Shown piece by piece: positions 15,860 to 24,786 of a DNA stretch of 64,000 nt. Numbering within the stretch: the first letter of the stretch is position 1; each line of letters opens with the position of its first letter. Source of the stretch: Actinomycetes bacterium. Its GTDB lineage: Bacteria; Actinomycetota; Acidimicrobiia; Acidimicrobiales; Acidimicrobilacustridaceae. The notes beneath the pieces were generated by a model, which saw nothing but the letters and a program-made list of their open reading frames with translations, made no database searches and was not told the DNA's origin. The position numbers and the translations under genes are program-made. The stretch spans positions 186,001 to 250,000 of the forward strand of contig JAKOVH010000013.1 of assembly GCA_029782145.1 (NCBI GenBank), in the 5' to 3' direction.

Positions 15860-16924
15860 GTGCAGTTCCACCAGGTCCTGGTGGGGGCCGCTCCCCACGA
15901 CGCCATCACGAACATGGCGCGCAACCTCCGCACGGTGCTGCGGCGGTGTGGCGAGTCGGAGCTGTTCGCCCACTACATCCGCCCCGACGTCGACGACGTG
16001 TCGCTGCTCTCCCGCTTCCCCCGTGCCGGCTCGGAGAGCGGCCTCATCATCTTCCACGCCAGCCACGGCGAACCCGCCGTCCTGCGGTTCCTGCTCGGCC
16101 GGCCCGAGCCGATCGTGCTCGTGTTCCACAACTTCTCGCCGGTCGAGGAGTTCGAGCGCTCCGACCCCAGCCGGGCGGCCATGCTGCTGTGGGGATGGCG
16201 CGAGCTCGAGCTGCTCCGCTCGCGCGTGGTGCTGGCGATCGCCGACTCGTCGTTCAACGCCAGAGAGCTCGAGAAGGTCGGCTACGACGACGTGCGCGTC
16301 GTGCCCGCCGGGGTCGAGGTGGGGCGCCTCGCCTCCGTCGTGCCCGACGCGAGCGCCATGGCGACGATGAGCGCCAAGGCCGGCGACCCGCTGCTGCTCT
16401 TCGTGGGCCAGACCCTCCCGCACAAGCGCATCGAGGTGCTGGTGCACACCCAGCTGCTGCTGCACCGCCAGGGCATCCGGTCGAGCCTCGCCGTGGTCGG
16501 CCCGCCCACCCAGCCGGTGCTCGCCCAGGCCCTCGCCGAGCTGGCCCGCGACCTGAAGATCCCCAACTGCCTGTTCCTCGGTGCGCTCGGCGACGACGCC
16601 CTCGCCGCCATCATGCGCAACGCCGACATGCTGCTCACCGCCAGCGAGCACGAGGGGCTCTGCCTGCCGGTGCTGGAGGCGATGGCCATGGGGGTGCCGG
16701 TGGTGGCCCGCGCCGCGGGCGCCCTGCCCGAGACGGTCGGGCGCGGCGGGCTGCTGCTCGACCGCGACGCCGGCCCCGAGGACTTCGCCGAGGCCGTGGC
16801 CATGGTGCACCACGACCCCGTCCTCGCCGGTGAGCTCGCCCACCAGGGCCGGCGCCGCGTGAAGGACTTCGCCCTCGACCGCAACCTCGGGCAGTTCCTC
16901 GACGCGCTCAGCGAGGTCGTCTGA
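15860..16924 (+). CDS. Family 4 glycosyltransferase
   Basis: A 354-residue GT-B fold enzyme. Seen: FHQVLVGAAPHDAITNMARN at the start, VPAGVEVGRL, FVGQTLPHKRIEVLV opening the donor domain, and the retaining-GT signature ASEHEGLCLPVLEAMAMGVP with the E-x7-E pattern. GTG 15860 lies five bases after the previous stop and is the only good start near the N-terminal strand. Its stop overlaps the next GT4 gene (TGATG). Donor and acceptor cannot be read from sequence. Confidence 0.87.
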   Translation: MQFHQVLVGAAPHDAITNMARNLRTVLRRCGESELFAHYIRPDVDDVSLLSRFPRAGSESGLIIFHASHGEPAVLRFLLGRPEPIVLVFHNFSPVEEFERSDPSRAAMLLWGWRELELLRSRVVLAIADSSFNARELEKVGYDDVRVVPAGVEVGRLASVVPDASAMATMSAKAGDPLLLFVGQTLPHKRIEVLVHTQLLLHRQGIRSSLAVVGPPTQPVLAQALAELARDLKIPNCLFLGALGDDALAAIMRNADMLLTASEHEGLCLPVLEAMAMGVPVVARAAGALPETVGRGGLLLDRDAGPEDFAEAVAMVHHDPVLAGELAHQGRRRVKDFALDRNLGQFLDALSEVV

Positions 16925-18156
16925 TGCGGCTCATGCTGGTGGTCCAGCGCTACGGCGAGGACATCGCCGGCGGCTCCGAGCAGTGCTGCCGGCTGTTCGC
17001 CGAGCACCTCGCCGGGCGGGGCCACGACGTCGAGGTGGCCACCAGCTGCGCCCGGCGGTACACCGACTGGGCCAACGAGTTCCCCGCCGGCCTCGACCAC
17101 GTCAACGGCATCCCGGTGCACCGCTTCCCGGTCGAGGCTCCCCGCAACCACCACGTCTTCGACCCGCTGCACTGGGTGAACGTCAGCAGCGAGCGACCGG
17201 TGCCGCTCTTCTTGCAGGAGGAGTGGGTCGACCAGATGGGCCCCCGCACCGTCGAGCTGCCCGGCTACCTCGTCGAGCGGGCCGCCGACGTCGACGCCAT
17301 GGTGTTCTTCACCTACCTCTACTATCCGACGGTGCGGGGCCTCGAGGCGGTGGCGGGGAAGGTGCCCACCGTCTTCCACCCGACCGTCCACCGCGAGCCC
17401 GGCATCACCGTGGCGCTCTACGACCGGCTCTTCCGCCGGCCCGACGCCCTCGGCTTCCTCACCGTGGAGGAGCAGGAGCTGGTGGCCGAGCACATGGGGA
17501 TCAGGAGCCTGTCGGCCGTCCTCGGCGTGGGCTGCGACCTCGACGTGCAGGGCGACGGCCAGGGCTTCCGGGCGGCCCACGGCCTCGGCGACGACCCGTA
17601 CCTCGTCTACGTGGGGAGGGTCGACCCCGGCAAGGGCTCGATCGACGCCTACCACTACTTCCTCACCTACAAGGAGCGGAACCCGGGCCCGCTGAAGCTG
17701 GTGGTCGTGGGCGACCAGGTCTTCCCCCTGCCACCGCACCCCGATGTCGTGCTCACCGGGTTCCTGGGCGACCAGGAGAAGGACGACGCGCTCGCCGGCT
17801 CCACCGCCTTCCTCCAGCCGTCGTACTTCGAGAGCTTCTCCATGGCCCTCACCGAGGCGTGGGCCCTCCGGCGGCCGGCCCTCGTGCAGGGCCGCTGCGA
17901 CGTGCTGGTGGGGCAGGCCCGGCGTTCGGGCGGCGCCCTGCCCTACGTCGGCTACGCCGAGTTCGAGGCGGCCGTCGGGCTGCTGCTCGCCGACCCCGGG
18001 CTGGGGGAGCGCATGGGGCTCGCCGGCCGGGCCTACGTCGAGCAGCAGTACCGGTGGGACATCGTGCTCGACCGCTACGAGCAGCTGCTCGACGCCGCGG
18101 TGGCCGCCTTCGAGCGTCGTCAGTCGGGCACCTGGGCCAGCAAGGTGATGTCCTGA
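16924..18156 (+). CDS. Family 4 glycosyltransferase
   Basis: A 410-residue GT-B enzyme. Seen: the N-terminal VVQRYGEDIAGGSEQCCR, YVGRVDPGKGSIDAYHYF in the donor domain, and QPSYFESFSMALTEAWALRR in place of the usual E-x7-E loop (ESFSMALTE fits). ATG 16924 overlaps the upstream stop. The last 37 bases overlap the 3' end of the convergent methyltransferase gene, so the C-terminal residues of both are read from the same DNA. Confidence 0.87.
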   Translation: MRLMLVVQRYGEDIAGGSEQCCRLFAEHLAGRGHDVEVATSCARRYTDWANEFPAGLDHVNGIPVHRFPVEAPRNHHVFDPLHWVNVSSERPVPLFLQEEWVDQMGPRTVELPGYLVERAADVDAMVFFTYLYYPTVRGLEAVAGKVPTVFHPTVHREPGITVALYDRLFRRPDALGFLTVEEQELVAEHMGIRSLSAVLGVGCDLDVQGDGQGFRAAHGLGDDPYLVYVGRVDPGKGSIDAYHYFLTYKERNPGPLKLVVVGDQVFPLPPHPDVVLTGFLGDQEKDDALAGSTAFLQPSYFESFSMALTEAWALRRPALVQGRCDVLVGQARRSGGALPYVGYAEFEAAVGLLLADPGLGERMGLAGRAYVEQQYRWDIVLDRYEQLLDAAVAAFERRQSGTWASKVMS

Positions 18157-19064
18157 TCGCCCTGCAGCATGACCTGCATCCCCCGGACGGTGTCGACCAC
18201 GGGTGAGCGGGGCACGTCGTCGTCGAGGCGCCACCAGGGGAACGACGGCGAGGACCGGCGCACCTCGTCGACCTCGAACCCCACCCACTCGGCGAGGAAC
18301 GCCAGCAGGTACGGGTGGATCGGTCGCACGTGGGTCGGGTCGAGCCAGAAGGTGGAAGCGGCCACGGCGACGTTCTCGCCGTTCGGTGTCTCGACGAGCA
18401 GCAGGCCACCGGGCCGGATGGTGCGGCGGGCCTCGGCGAGCACCTCGAGCAGCACGTCGAAGGGCAGGTGCTCGGCCACCTGGAGCATCGACACGGCCCG
18501 GAGGCTGTCGTCGGGTCGCTCCTTCAGGGCGGCCAGCAGGTCCATGTGGCGCACCTCGAGGCCGGCGTCGCGGCACGCCGCCACCGCCACCTCGCTCGAG
18601 TCGACCCCGATGGCGTCGATGCGGTTCCGGCGCAGCACCTCGAGGAACTCGCCGCGTCCGCACCCCAGGTCGAGCACCGGGCCCTGCACGTCACGGGAGC
18701 CCACGTCGAGCACGTAGCGCTCCTGGCGGCGGGTGATCTCCTCCACCGAACCCCGGAACCGGTCCTCCAGCGCGGCGTAGAGGTCGCTCGGCACGGCCGT
18801 CTCCGACGGCGGCTCGGCCAGGGCGGCGACCGCCTCGGGATGGGCGCCGAGCGCGTCGAGCAGCTCGTCGACCTTGCGGACCAGGGTCCGGGTGTGGGCG
18901 ACGAACCGGGCCTCGGCCCGTTCGAGCTCCTTCGCCCAGGCCGCGTGCAGCTGGTCCTGGCGCTCGGTGAGCGACCGCTCGAGACGGGCCACCTGCTCGC
19001 GCAGCTCGGCGATCTCCGACGAGGCGGTGGTGTCGGCTGCGGTCTTCGGTCGAATGCTCGTCAC
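18120..19064 (-). CDS. SAM-dependent methyltransferase with N-terminal coiled coil
   Basis: A 314-residue protein. Seen: a coiled coil at about residues 15-60 (AELREQVARLERSLTERQDQ), a linker, then a class I methyltransferase with motif I VLDLGCGRGEFLEVL, GVDSSEVAVAAC, HMDLLAAL, SMLQVAEHLP and RPGGLLLVETPNG. The domain resembles sugar-capping methyltransferases of polysaccharide loci (WbdD-like), so methylation of the glycan end is a reasonable guess. GTG 19064 is preceded by AAGGG at six bases. It diverges from the GT2 gene on the right. Confidence 0.85.
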   Translation of the reverse strand: MTSIRPKTAADTTASSEIAELREQVARLERSLTERQDQLHAAWAKELERAEARFVAHTRTLVRKVDELLDALGAHPEAVAALAEPPSETAVPSDLYAALEDRFRGSVEEITRRQERYVLDVGSRDVQGPVLDLGCGRGEFLEVLRRNRIDAIGVDSSEVAVAACRDAGLEVRHMDLLAALKERPDDSLRAVSMLQVAEHLPFDVLLEVLAEARRTIRPGGLLLVETPNGENVAVAASTFWLDPTHVRPIHPYLLAFLAEWVGFEVDEVRRSSPSFPWWRLDDDVPRSPVVDTVRGMQVMLQGDQDITLLAQVPD

Positions 19065-19111
19065 CCGCGACCCTTCCGTGGTTGCGTCCCGGACTCCGGA
19101 GGCCGTCGTGC

Positions 19112-19117
19112 ACGTTA
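19112..19117 (-). promoter_or_regulatory. -10 element (TAACGT) of the methyltransferase gene
   Basis: TAACGT on the minus strand lies 47 bases before GTG 19064, leaving a leader with an AAGGG ribosome site. A matching TAACGT on the plus strand serves the divergent gene. Confidence 0.4.
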
Positions 19118-19163
19118 GCCCCCCGTCCTCGCCCGCCCGCGCCAGGGCCGAGCCGTGGCGCCC

Positions 19164-19169
19164 TAACGT
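19164..19169 (+). promoter_or_regulatory. -10 element (TAACGT) of the divergent GT2 gene
   Basis: TAACGT ends two bases before ATG 19172 and eight bases before the in-frame GTG 19178. The usual spacing in this window favours leaderless initiation at the GTG. Confidence 0.4.
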
Positions 19170-19171
19170 CG

Positions 19172-20545
19172 ATGCCCGTGCCTGCCCCACGACCGACGGC
19201 CGACGAGCGACACCCGAACGTCCGCATCGTCGTGCTCAACCACAACGGCGGGGACCACGTGCTGCGCGCCCTGCGCTGCCTCACCGAGCTCGAGTGGCCC
19301 GAGGCGAACCTGCACCTGGTCTGCGTCGACAACGCGTCGTCCGACGGGAGCGTGGAGGCCATCCGGCGCGAGCTCCCGTCGGTCGAGGTGCGGGCCCTCG
19401 AGCGCAACGGTGGTTTCCCGGCGAACAACCGGGCGCTAGAGGACCTCTCCGGGCTCGACTACGTCGGGCTGGTGAACAACGACGCCTTCGTGGAGCCCGG
19501 ATGGCTCCGGCCCCTGGTCGAGGCCCTCGAGGACGACCCCGCCCTCGGGGCGGTGTCGTCGAAGCTGGTGCTGGCCCCACGGTTCGCCGACGTCAGCCTC
19601 GTGTGCCCGCCGTTCGACCCCGGGCCGGCCGACGCCCGCGAGCTCGGCGTGATGGTGCGGGGCGTCGAGGTCGAGGGCGTCGACGTGTCCCGACACGCTC
19701 ACCTGGGCGAAGGAGGCTGGGGGCGCGAGGTCGACCGGGCGGGCCCCTTCGAGTGGTCGATGCCCCGAGCCGTCCTGCGGCTCCCGGCGCCCGAGGGCCA
19801 CGACGGCCCCTTCGAGGCAACCGTGGTGCTGCAGGCCCGCCGGCGGGTCACCGTCACCGTCGACGCCGGCGAGGGGCCTCGGCCGGTCGACGTCGGCACG
19901 GAGCCGACCCGGGTGCCGGTCCGTGTCGTGTCCGCGCCCTACGACGTGCTCAACAACGTGGGCTCGCAGGTGTTCGACGACGGCGCCGGCGCCGACATCG
20001 GGTGGCTCGAGCGCGACGAGGGCCAGCGCGACGAACCCGTCGAGGTGTTCGCCTGGTGTGGCGGGAGCGTGCTGTTCCGTCCGGCGTACCTGGCCGACGT
20101 GGGGCTGTTCGACGAGCGGTTCTTCCTGTACTACGAGGACACCGACCTCTCCTGGCGCGGTCGGGCACGCGGCTGGCGCTACCGGACGGTGCCCAGCTCG
20201 GTCGCCCGCCACGTCCACGCCGCGAGCAGCGTGGAGGGCTCGGAGCTGTTCGCCTTCTACGTGGAGCGCAACCGGCTCCTGATGCTCGTGAAGGACGCGC
20301 CGGCGCGCCTGGCCGTCTCCCAGGTGTGGCGCTTCGTGCTCGTCACCGCGTCCTACGCCCGGCGTGACGTGGTGGCGCCGCTGCTCCGCGGCCGACGGCC
20401 CTCGCTCACCGTGGTGCGCCGGCGGTTCCGCTCGCTCGTCGGGTTCGTGCGGCTCCTGCCCGCCATGCTGTCCGACCGTCGACGGCTCCGGCGCCGCCAG
20501 GTCGTCCCCGACGAGGAGCTCACCGCCTGGCTGGTCCGCCGATGA
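19172..20545 (+). CDS. Large family 2 glycosyltransferase with beta-rich insertion
   Basis: A 457-residue GT2 protein. Seen: IVVLNHNGGDHVLRALRCL, VDNASSDGSVEAI and LVNNDAFVEPGWL form the N-terminal catalytic part; then about 130 residues of mostly beta-type sequence (around GPFEATVVLQARRRVTVTVD and NNVGSQVFDDGAGADIGWLE); then the catalytic half resumes with FAWCGGSVLFRPAYLADVGLF and FFLYYEDTDLSWRGRARGW. The insert splits the GT-A fold. The start is ATG 19172 or GTG 19178. Its stop overlaps the next gene (ATGA), a GT4 that carries its own insert. Confidence 0.85.
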   Translation: MPVPAPRPTADERHPNVRIVVLNHNGGDHVLRALRCLTELEWPEANLHLVCVDNASSDGSVEAIRRELPSVEVRALERNGGFPANNRALEDLSGLDYVGLVNNDAFVEPGWLRPLVEALEDDPALGAVSSKLVLAPRFADVSLVCPPFDPGPADARELGVMVRGVEVEGVDVSRHAHLGEGGWGREVDRAGPFEWSMPRAVLRLPAPEGHDGPFEATVVLQARRRVTVTVDAGEGPRPVDVGTEPTRVPVRVVSAPYDVLNNVGSQVFDDGAGADIGWLERDEGQRDEPVEVFAWCGGSVLFRPAYLADVGLFDERFFLYYEDTDLSWRGRARGWRYRTVPSSVARHVHAASSVEGSELFAFYVERNRLLMLVKDAPARLAVSQVWRFVLVTASYARRDVVAPLLRGRRPSLTVVRRRFRSLVGFVRLLPAMLSDRRRLRRRQVVPDEELTAWLVRR

Positions 20546-22119
20546 CCATCGAGCGGGTCGCGGTCTACGACGCGTTCTGGTCGACCGCCGGCGGCGGGGA
20601 GACCTACGCCGCGGGCGTGGCCGACGTGCTCAGCCGCTCCCGTGACGTCACCCTCGTCGCCCACCAGCCGCTCGACACGGGCTGGCTCGGCGAGCGGCTG
20701 GGCCTCGACTTGTCGCGCACCAGCGTGGTCGTCGTCGACCCGTGCGACCCGCTCGAACGGGTGAGCCGCGGGTTCGACCTGTTGGTCAACCTCTCCTACC
20801 GCGACCACGGGCGCAACGGGGCCCGCCACGGTGTCTACGTCGTGCACTTCCCCGACCGCCCGGGGGCCGAGCGGGCCCGCTGGCAGGCGTTCGTGCAGGA
20901 CCACCTCGGGCCGCTCGTCGGCCGCCGAGGTGGCCCGGTGGACGTCGAGGTCGAGGCCGGCCTCCACCCGCCCGACCTCATCCGGTGGCAGGCGGTGCGC
21001 TGGACCAACGGGCACGGTCGCCTGCGGGTCCACCTCCCACCCGGCCGCCGCGACGTGCTGCACCTGTGGTTCGGCCGCTTCGTCCCCGGCGGGGCCACCC
21101 GTGACATCGCCGTGTCGGTCGACGGCCGGCTCGCCGCGTCGGCCCGCCTGGCGCCGCCCCGCTCGAAGCTCGAGGTGGTCGAGCCGTTGCGCGTCGACGT
21201 GGCGGTCACCGGGCAGCGGGACGGCACCCTGGTCGAGATCGCCAGCGACGCGGTCGTGGCCGACGACGTGCTCGGCAACGGCGACCGGCGCCGCCTCGGC
21301 GTGCCGCTGGTGGCCGCCACCGTGGGCCGACGGCCGCTCGACCCGCTGCGGGCCCGGGCGTCGCTGCTCACCGCCGGACGGCCGGACACCGCCTGGCTCG
21401 ACACCTACGACGTCGTCGTGGCCAACTCGCCGTTCACGGAGCGGTGGATCCGCGAGTGGTGGGAGCGCGACAGCGTGGTGCTCGAACCGCCGGTCCCGCT
21501 GCGCCAGCCGGGAACGAAGCAGCCGATGCTGCTCTCCGTCGGGCGGTTCTTCGCCCCGGGGAGGGGCCACGCCAAGAAGCAGCTCGAGCTGGTGGAGGCC
21601 TTCCGCCGGCTGTGCGAGCGCGGCCTCTCGGGATGGGAGCTGCACCTGGTGGGCGGCTGCAGCCCGGAGGACCGCGGCTACCTCGAGCAGGTCCGCTCGG
21701 CGGCCGCGGGCCTGCCCGTCGCCTTCCACGTCGACGCGCCGGGGGCGGAGCTCGACGCCCTCTACCGCTCGGCGTCGATCTACTGGCACGCCACGGGCCT
21801 CGATGAGGACGTCGACGCCGATCCCGTGCGGGCCGAGCACTTCGGCATCACCACGGTGGAGGCCATGTCGGCGGGCGCGGTGCCGGTGGTGATGGCGGCG
21901 GGCGGCCAGCCCCACATCGTCACCGACGGGGTCGACGGACTGCTGTTCCACAGCATCGAGCAGCTCGTGGGGCTCACCGAGGCCCTCGCCGCCGACCCCG
22001 AGCGGCGGGCCGCGCTGGGTGCCGCCGCGGTCCGCACCGCCTCGCGCTACGGGCTCGAGGCGTTCGCTCGCCGGCTCACCGCGCTGGTCGACGGCCTCGA
22101 GGGCGGTCACGCCCCGTGA
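20542..22119 (+). CDS. Large family 4 glycosyltransferase with beta-rich insertion
   Basis: A 525-residue GT4, about 130 residues longer than usual. Seen: an N-terminal Rossmann-like part (VYDAFWSTAGGGETYAAG, VVHFPDRPGAERAR), an insertion at about residues 130-270 rich in beta-type segments (LRVHLPPGRRDVLHLWFGRF, DIAVSVDGRLAASARL), then NSPFTERWI, SVGRFFAPGRGHAKKQLELV and EHFGITTVEAMSAGAVPVV (E-x7-E). Translationally coupled to the GT2 upstream, which has a similar-sized insert; the two may act as a pair. Confidence 0.83.
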   Translation: MTIERVAVYDAFWSTAGGGETYAAGVADVLSRSRDVTLVAHQPLDTGWLGERLGLDLSRTSVVVVDPCDPLERVSRGFDLLVNLSYRDHGRNGARHGVYVVHFPDRPGAERARWQAFVQDHLGPLVGRRGGPVDVEVEAGLHPPDLIRWQAVRWTNGHGRLRVHLPPGRRDVLHLWFGRFVPGGATRDIAVSVDGRLAASARLAPPRSKLEVVEPLRVDVAVTGQRDGTLVEIASDAVVADDVLGNGDRRRLGVPLVAATVGRRPLDPLRARASLLTAGRPDTAWLDTYDVVVANSPFTERWIREWWERDSVVLEPPVPLRQPGTKQPMLLSVGRFFAPGRGHAKKQLELVEAFRRLCERGLSGWELHLVGGCSPEDRGYLEQVRSAAAGLPVAFHVDAPGAELDALYRSASIYWHATGLDEDVDADPVRAEHFGITTVEAMSAGAVPVVMAAGGQPHIVTDGVDGLLFHSIEQLVGLTEALAADPERRAALGAAAVRTASRYGLEAFARRLTALVDGLEGGHAP

Positions 22120-22132
22120 CAGCCGCCCGGTG

Positions 22133-22138
22133 TACGGT
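22133..22138 (+). promoter_or_regulatory. Possible -10 element (TACGGT) of the flippase-like gene
   Basis: TACGGT lies 30 bases before ATG 22169. It is a weaker match than the TAGNNT boxes. Confidence 0.3.
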
Positions 22139-22168
22139 CCCGAGCGTGCCCGGCCCCGCTCGCGCCCG

Positions 22169-23500
22169 ATGAGGAAGCACGCCGCCCGGCTCTACAGCCA
22201 GGCTCGCCAGACCCTGCCGGAAGGCACCGTGGTGGTGGGAGCGGGGCTCGCCGTCGCCGCGGTCACCTCCTATGTGTTCGTGGTCGTGTCGCTCAACGCC
22301 CTCGAGGGCACGGCCAAGTCCGCCTTCAGCGCCTACTGGGCCGTGATCTTCGTGGCCGGCCCGGGCCTGTTCCTGCCCCTCGAGCAGGAGATCGGACGAG
22401 CCCTGGCCCACCGCCGCGCCCAGGGCCTCGGGGGCGGGCCCCTGTTCACCCGGGCCGCCAAGCTGGGGGGCATCATCACCGCGGTGATGGTCGTCGCCTC
22501 GGTCGCGTCGACACCGCTGCTGAACGACCAGCTCTACCACGGCGACCTGCTGTTCGTGCTGGCGCTGGCCGTCGGTCTGGTCGGCTTCTACGTCATGCAC
22601 CTGGCCCGTGGCGTCCTGGCGGGGGAGGGGCGCTTCCGCGCCTACGGAGAGCTCATCGGCGCCGAAGGGCTGATCCGCCTCGTCGGAGGCGTCGTGCTGG
22701 CCGCGGTGGGTGTCGACCGGGCGGGTGGCTACGCCATGGTGCTGGCCCTCGCACCGTTCCTGGCGGCCGCCGTGGCCCTCCGGGGCCAGCGCCGGCTGCT
22801 CGGCCCGGGCCCGGAGGCGCCCTACAGCGAGCTGTCGGCGTCGCTCGGCTGGCTGCTGTTGGGCTCGGTGCTCACCCAGCTGCTCGCCTACTCGCCGTTG
22901 CTGGCGGTGAACCTGCTGGCCAGCACCACCGAGGAGAAGGCCGTGGCCACCGCTTTCGCCTCCGCCTTCTTCGTGTCGCGCGTCCCCGTGCTGGCGTTCC
23001 AAGCCGTGCAGGGCACGTTGCTGCCCAAGCTGGCCGGCCTGGCCGGCTCGGGCCGCCACGACGAGTTCGGGCGCGGGGTCCGACGCCTGCTCGCCCTGGT
23101 GGTGGGCATCGCCGTGCTCGGCACGGTGCTGGCCTACCTCGTCGGGCCGGCGGTGGGGGAGATCCTGTTCAAGGACTTCAGCCTGTCGGCCGGGGCGCTG
23201 GCCCTGCTGGCCGCCGGCAGCGGGGCGTTCATCATCGCCCTCACCCTCGCCCAGGCGCTCATGGCCCTCGGCGGCCACCGGGCCATGACGCTCGCATGGG
23301 CGCTGGGCCTGGCGGCCGGGGTCGCCACCATGGCCGCCATCTCCGACCTCGAGGCCCGCGTCGAGGTCGGCTTCCTGGTCGGCACGCTGGTCGCCGTCGC
23401 CGCCATGGCGGTGGCCACGTGGCGGCGCATGAGCAAGATGGCGGGTGCGCCGATCGACGACCTGATCGAGGCCATCGAGCACGAGCCCATCGAGATCTGA
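22169..23500 (+). CDS. Polysaccharide flippase-like membrane protein (Wzx/MOP superfamily)
   Basis: A 443-residue polytopic protein with about twelve hydrophobic segments, the layout of MOP-superfamily lipid-linked oligosaccharide flippases. Seen: FVAGPGLFLPLEQEIGRALA after the first helices, a long loop around residues 80-95, GEGRFRAYGELIGAEGLIRL mid-protein and KDFSLSAGALALLAAG late, where Wzx proteins carry related motifs. ATG 22169 follows a 30-base leader. Its presence beside GT genes suggests flipping of a lipid-linked repeat, separate from the ABC exporter at 29070. Confidence 0.78.
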   Translation: MRKHAARLYSQARQTLPEGTVVVGAGLAVAAVTSYVFVVVSLNALEGTAKSAFSAYWAVIFVAGPGLFLPLEQEIGRALAHRRAQGLGGGPLFTRAAKLGGIITAVMVVASVASTPLLNDQLYHGDLLFVLALAVGLVGFYVMHLARGVLAGEGRFRAYGELIGAEGLIRLVGGVVLAAVGVDRAGGYAMVLALAPFLAAAVALRGQRRLLGPGPEAPYSELSASLGWLLLGSVLTQLLAYSPLLAVNLLASTTEEKAVATAFASAFFVSRVPVLAFQAVQGTLLPKLAGLAGSGRHDEFGRGVRRLLALVVGIAVLGTVLAYLVGPAVGEILFKDFSLSAGALALLAAGSGAFIIALTLAQALMALGGHRAMTLAWALGLAAGVATMAAISDLEARVEVGFLVGTLVAVAAMAVATWRRMSKMAGAPIDDLIEAIEHEPIEI

Positions 23501-23516
23501 GGCGCTCGCCCCCGCC

Positions 23517-24749
23517 ATGAGCCCGCGCCGGATCGTCGTCACCTGCAGCGACGTCGTGGGCCCCGCCATGGCCGGCCCGGCGATCCGCGCCGTGGAGCTC
23601 GGCCGGGTGCTCGCCCAGTGCGGCCACGACGTCGTGGTCTGCGCCCCGCGGGTCGACGGCCCGGCGCCGGCGGGGGTCGAGCTCGTCGAGGTCGCCGGCG
23701 AGGGTGCGCTCCGCGCCGCGGTCGAGGGCGCCGACGCCGTCGTCGGCTTCGCCGCCACGTTGGCCGACCAGCCGTGGGTCTTCAACACCGGGATCCCTGT
23801 CGTGGTCGACGCCTACGACCCCGGGCTGTTCGAGACGCTCGAGCGCTTCCGGGGCGCCCCGCTCAACGAGCAGCGCGACTGGGTCCGCGACGCCGGCCGG
23901 CACCTCACGGCGCCGCTGCGGAGGGCCGACCTGGTGCTGGTGGCCAGCGAGCGCCAGCGCCACCTCGTGCTCGGCCTGCTGGCCGCCGAGGGCCGCATCA
24001 ACCCCCGCACCTGGGTGGAGGACCCGACCCTGCGCCAGCTCTGCGCCGTGGTGCCGTTCGGCACGGGTGCCGAGGTGCCCGAGGCCCGGCCCGACGGCCC
24101 GCTGCGCCGGGGTGGCCCGCTCGTGGCCGAGGGGGCCGTGGTGGCGCTCTGGGGTGGGGGCCTCTACGAGTGGCTCGACCCGTTGCTGCTCGTCGAGGCG
24201 GTGGCCCGCTGCGCCGACCCCCGCCTCACCGCCGTGTTCCTCGCCGGGCCGCACCCCACGCCGGCCGTGGGCCGGTTGCCCCTCGTCGACCGGGTGCGTG
24301 AGCGCGCCGAGGAGCTGGGCCTGCTGGGCGACCGGGTGGTCCTGGTCGAGCAGTGGGTCCCGTATGCCGAGCGGGGCGCCTGGCTCACCGGCGCCGACAT
24401 CGGGGTCAGCCTCCACCACGACCACCTCGAGACCACCTTCGCCTTCCGCACCCGGATCCTCGACTACCTGTGGGCGGGCCTGCCGGTGGTCTGCAGCGAC
24501 GGCGACCACTTCGCCGAGGTGGTCGCCCGCGACGGGCTGGGAGCGGTCGTGCCCATCGGTGACGCCGCCGCGCTGGCCGCCACCCTCGACGCGCTGGCGG
24601 GCGAAGCGGCCGCCGACGCCGACGCCCGCCGCCAGCGCACCGCCCGGGCCGCCGAGGCCGCTCGCTGGCCCGTCGTCGCCGCCCCGCTGGTCGAGTGGCT
24701 GCGCGCCCCCCGCCTGGCCGCCGACCGCCGCGACGGGTGGGCCGGGTGA
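23517..24749 (+). CDS. Family 4 glycosyltransferase
   Basis: A 410-residue GT-B protein. Seen: VGPAMAGPAIRAVELGRVL at the start, INPRTWVEDPTLRQLCAVVP in the linker, LWGGGLYEWLDPLLLVEAV opening the donor domain, and FAFRTRILDYLWAGLPVVCS in place of the usual E-x7-E loop. The same motifs occur in the C-terminal half of the GT2-GT4 fusion at 33845-36325, so the two are paralogues. Sixteen bases separate it from the flippase-like gene. No sugar can be assigned. Confidence 0.85.
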   Translation: MSPRRIVVTCSDVVGPAMAGPAIRAVELGRVLAQCGHDVVVCAPRVDGPAPAGVELVEVAGEGALRAAVEGADAVVGFAATLADQPWVFNTGIPVVVDAYDPGLFETLERFRGAPLNEQRDWVRDAGRHLTAPLRRADLVLVASERQRHLVLGLLAAEGRINPRTWVEDPTLRQLCAVVPFGTGAEVPEARPDGPLRRGGPLVAEGAVVALWGGGLYEWLDPLLLVEAVARCADPRLTAVFLAGPHPTPAVGRLPLVDRVRERAEELGLLGDRVVLVEQWVPYAERGAWLTGADIGVSLHHDHLETTFAFRTRILDYLWAGLPVVCSDGDHFAEVVARDGLGAVVPIGDAAALAATLDALAGEAAADADARRQRTARAAEAARWPVVAAPLVEWLRAPRLAADRRDGWAG

Positions 24750-24772
24750 CGGGCCCCACGGCAGCCGGCCGC

Positions 24773-24778
24773 TAGGGT
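24773..24778 (+). promoter_or_regulatory. -10 element (TAGGGT), leaderless
   Basis: TAGGGT ends eight bases before GTG 24787, with no ribosome site. Confidence 0.5.
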
Positions 24779-24786
24779 CGTCCGCC

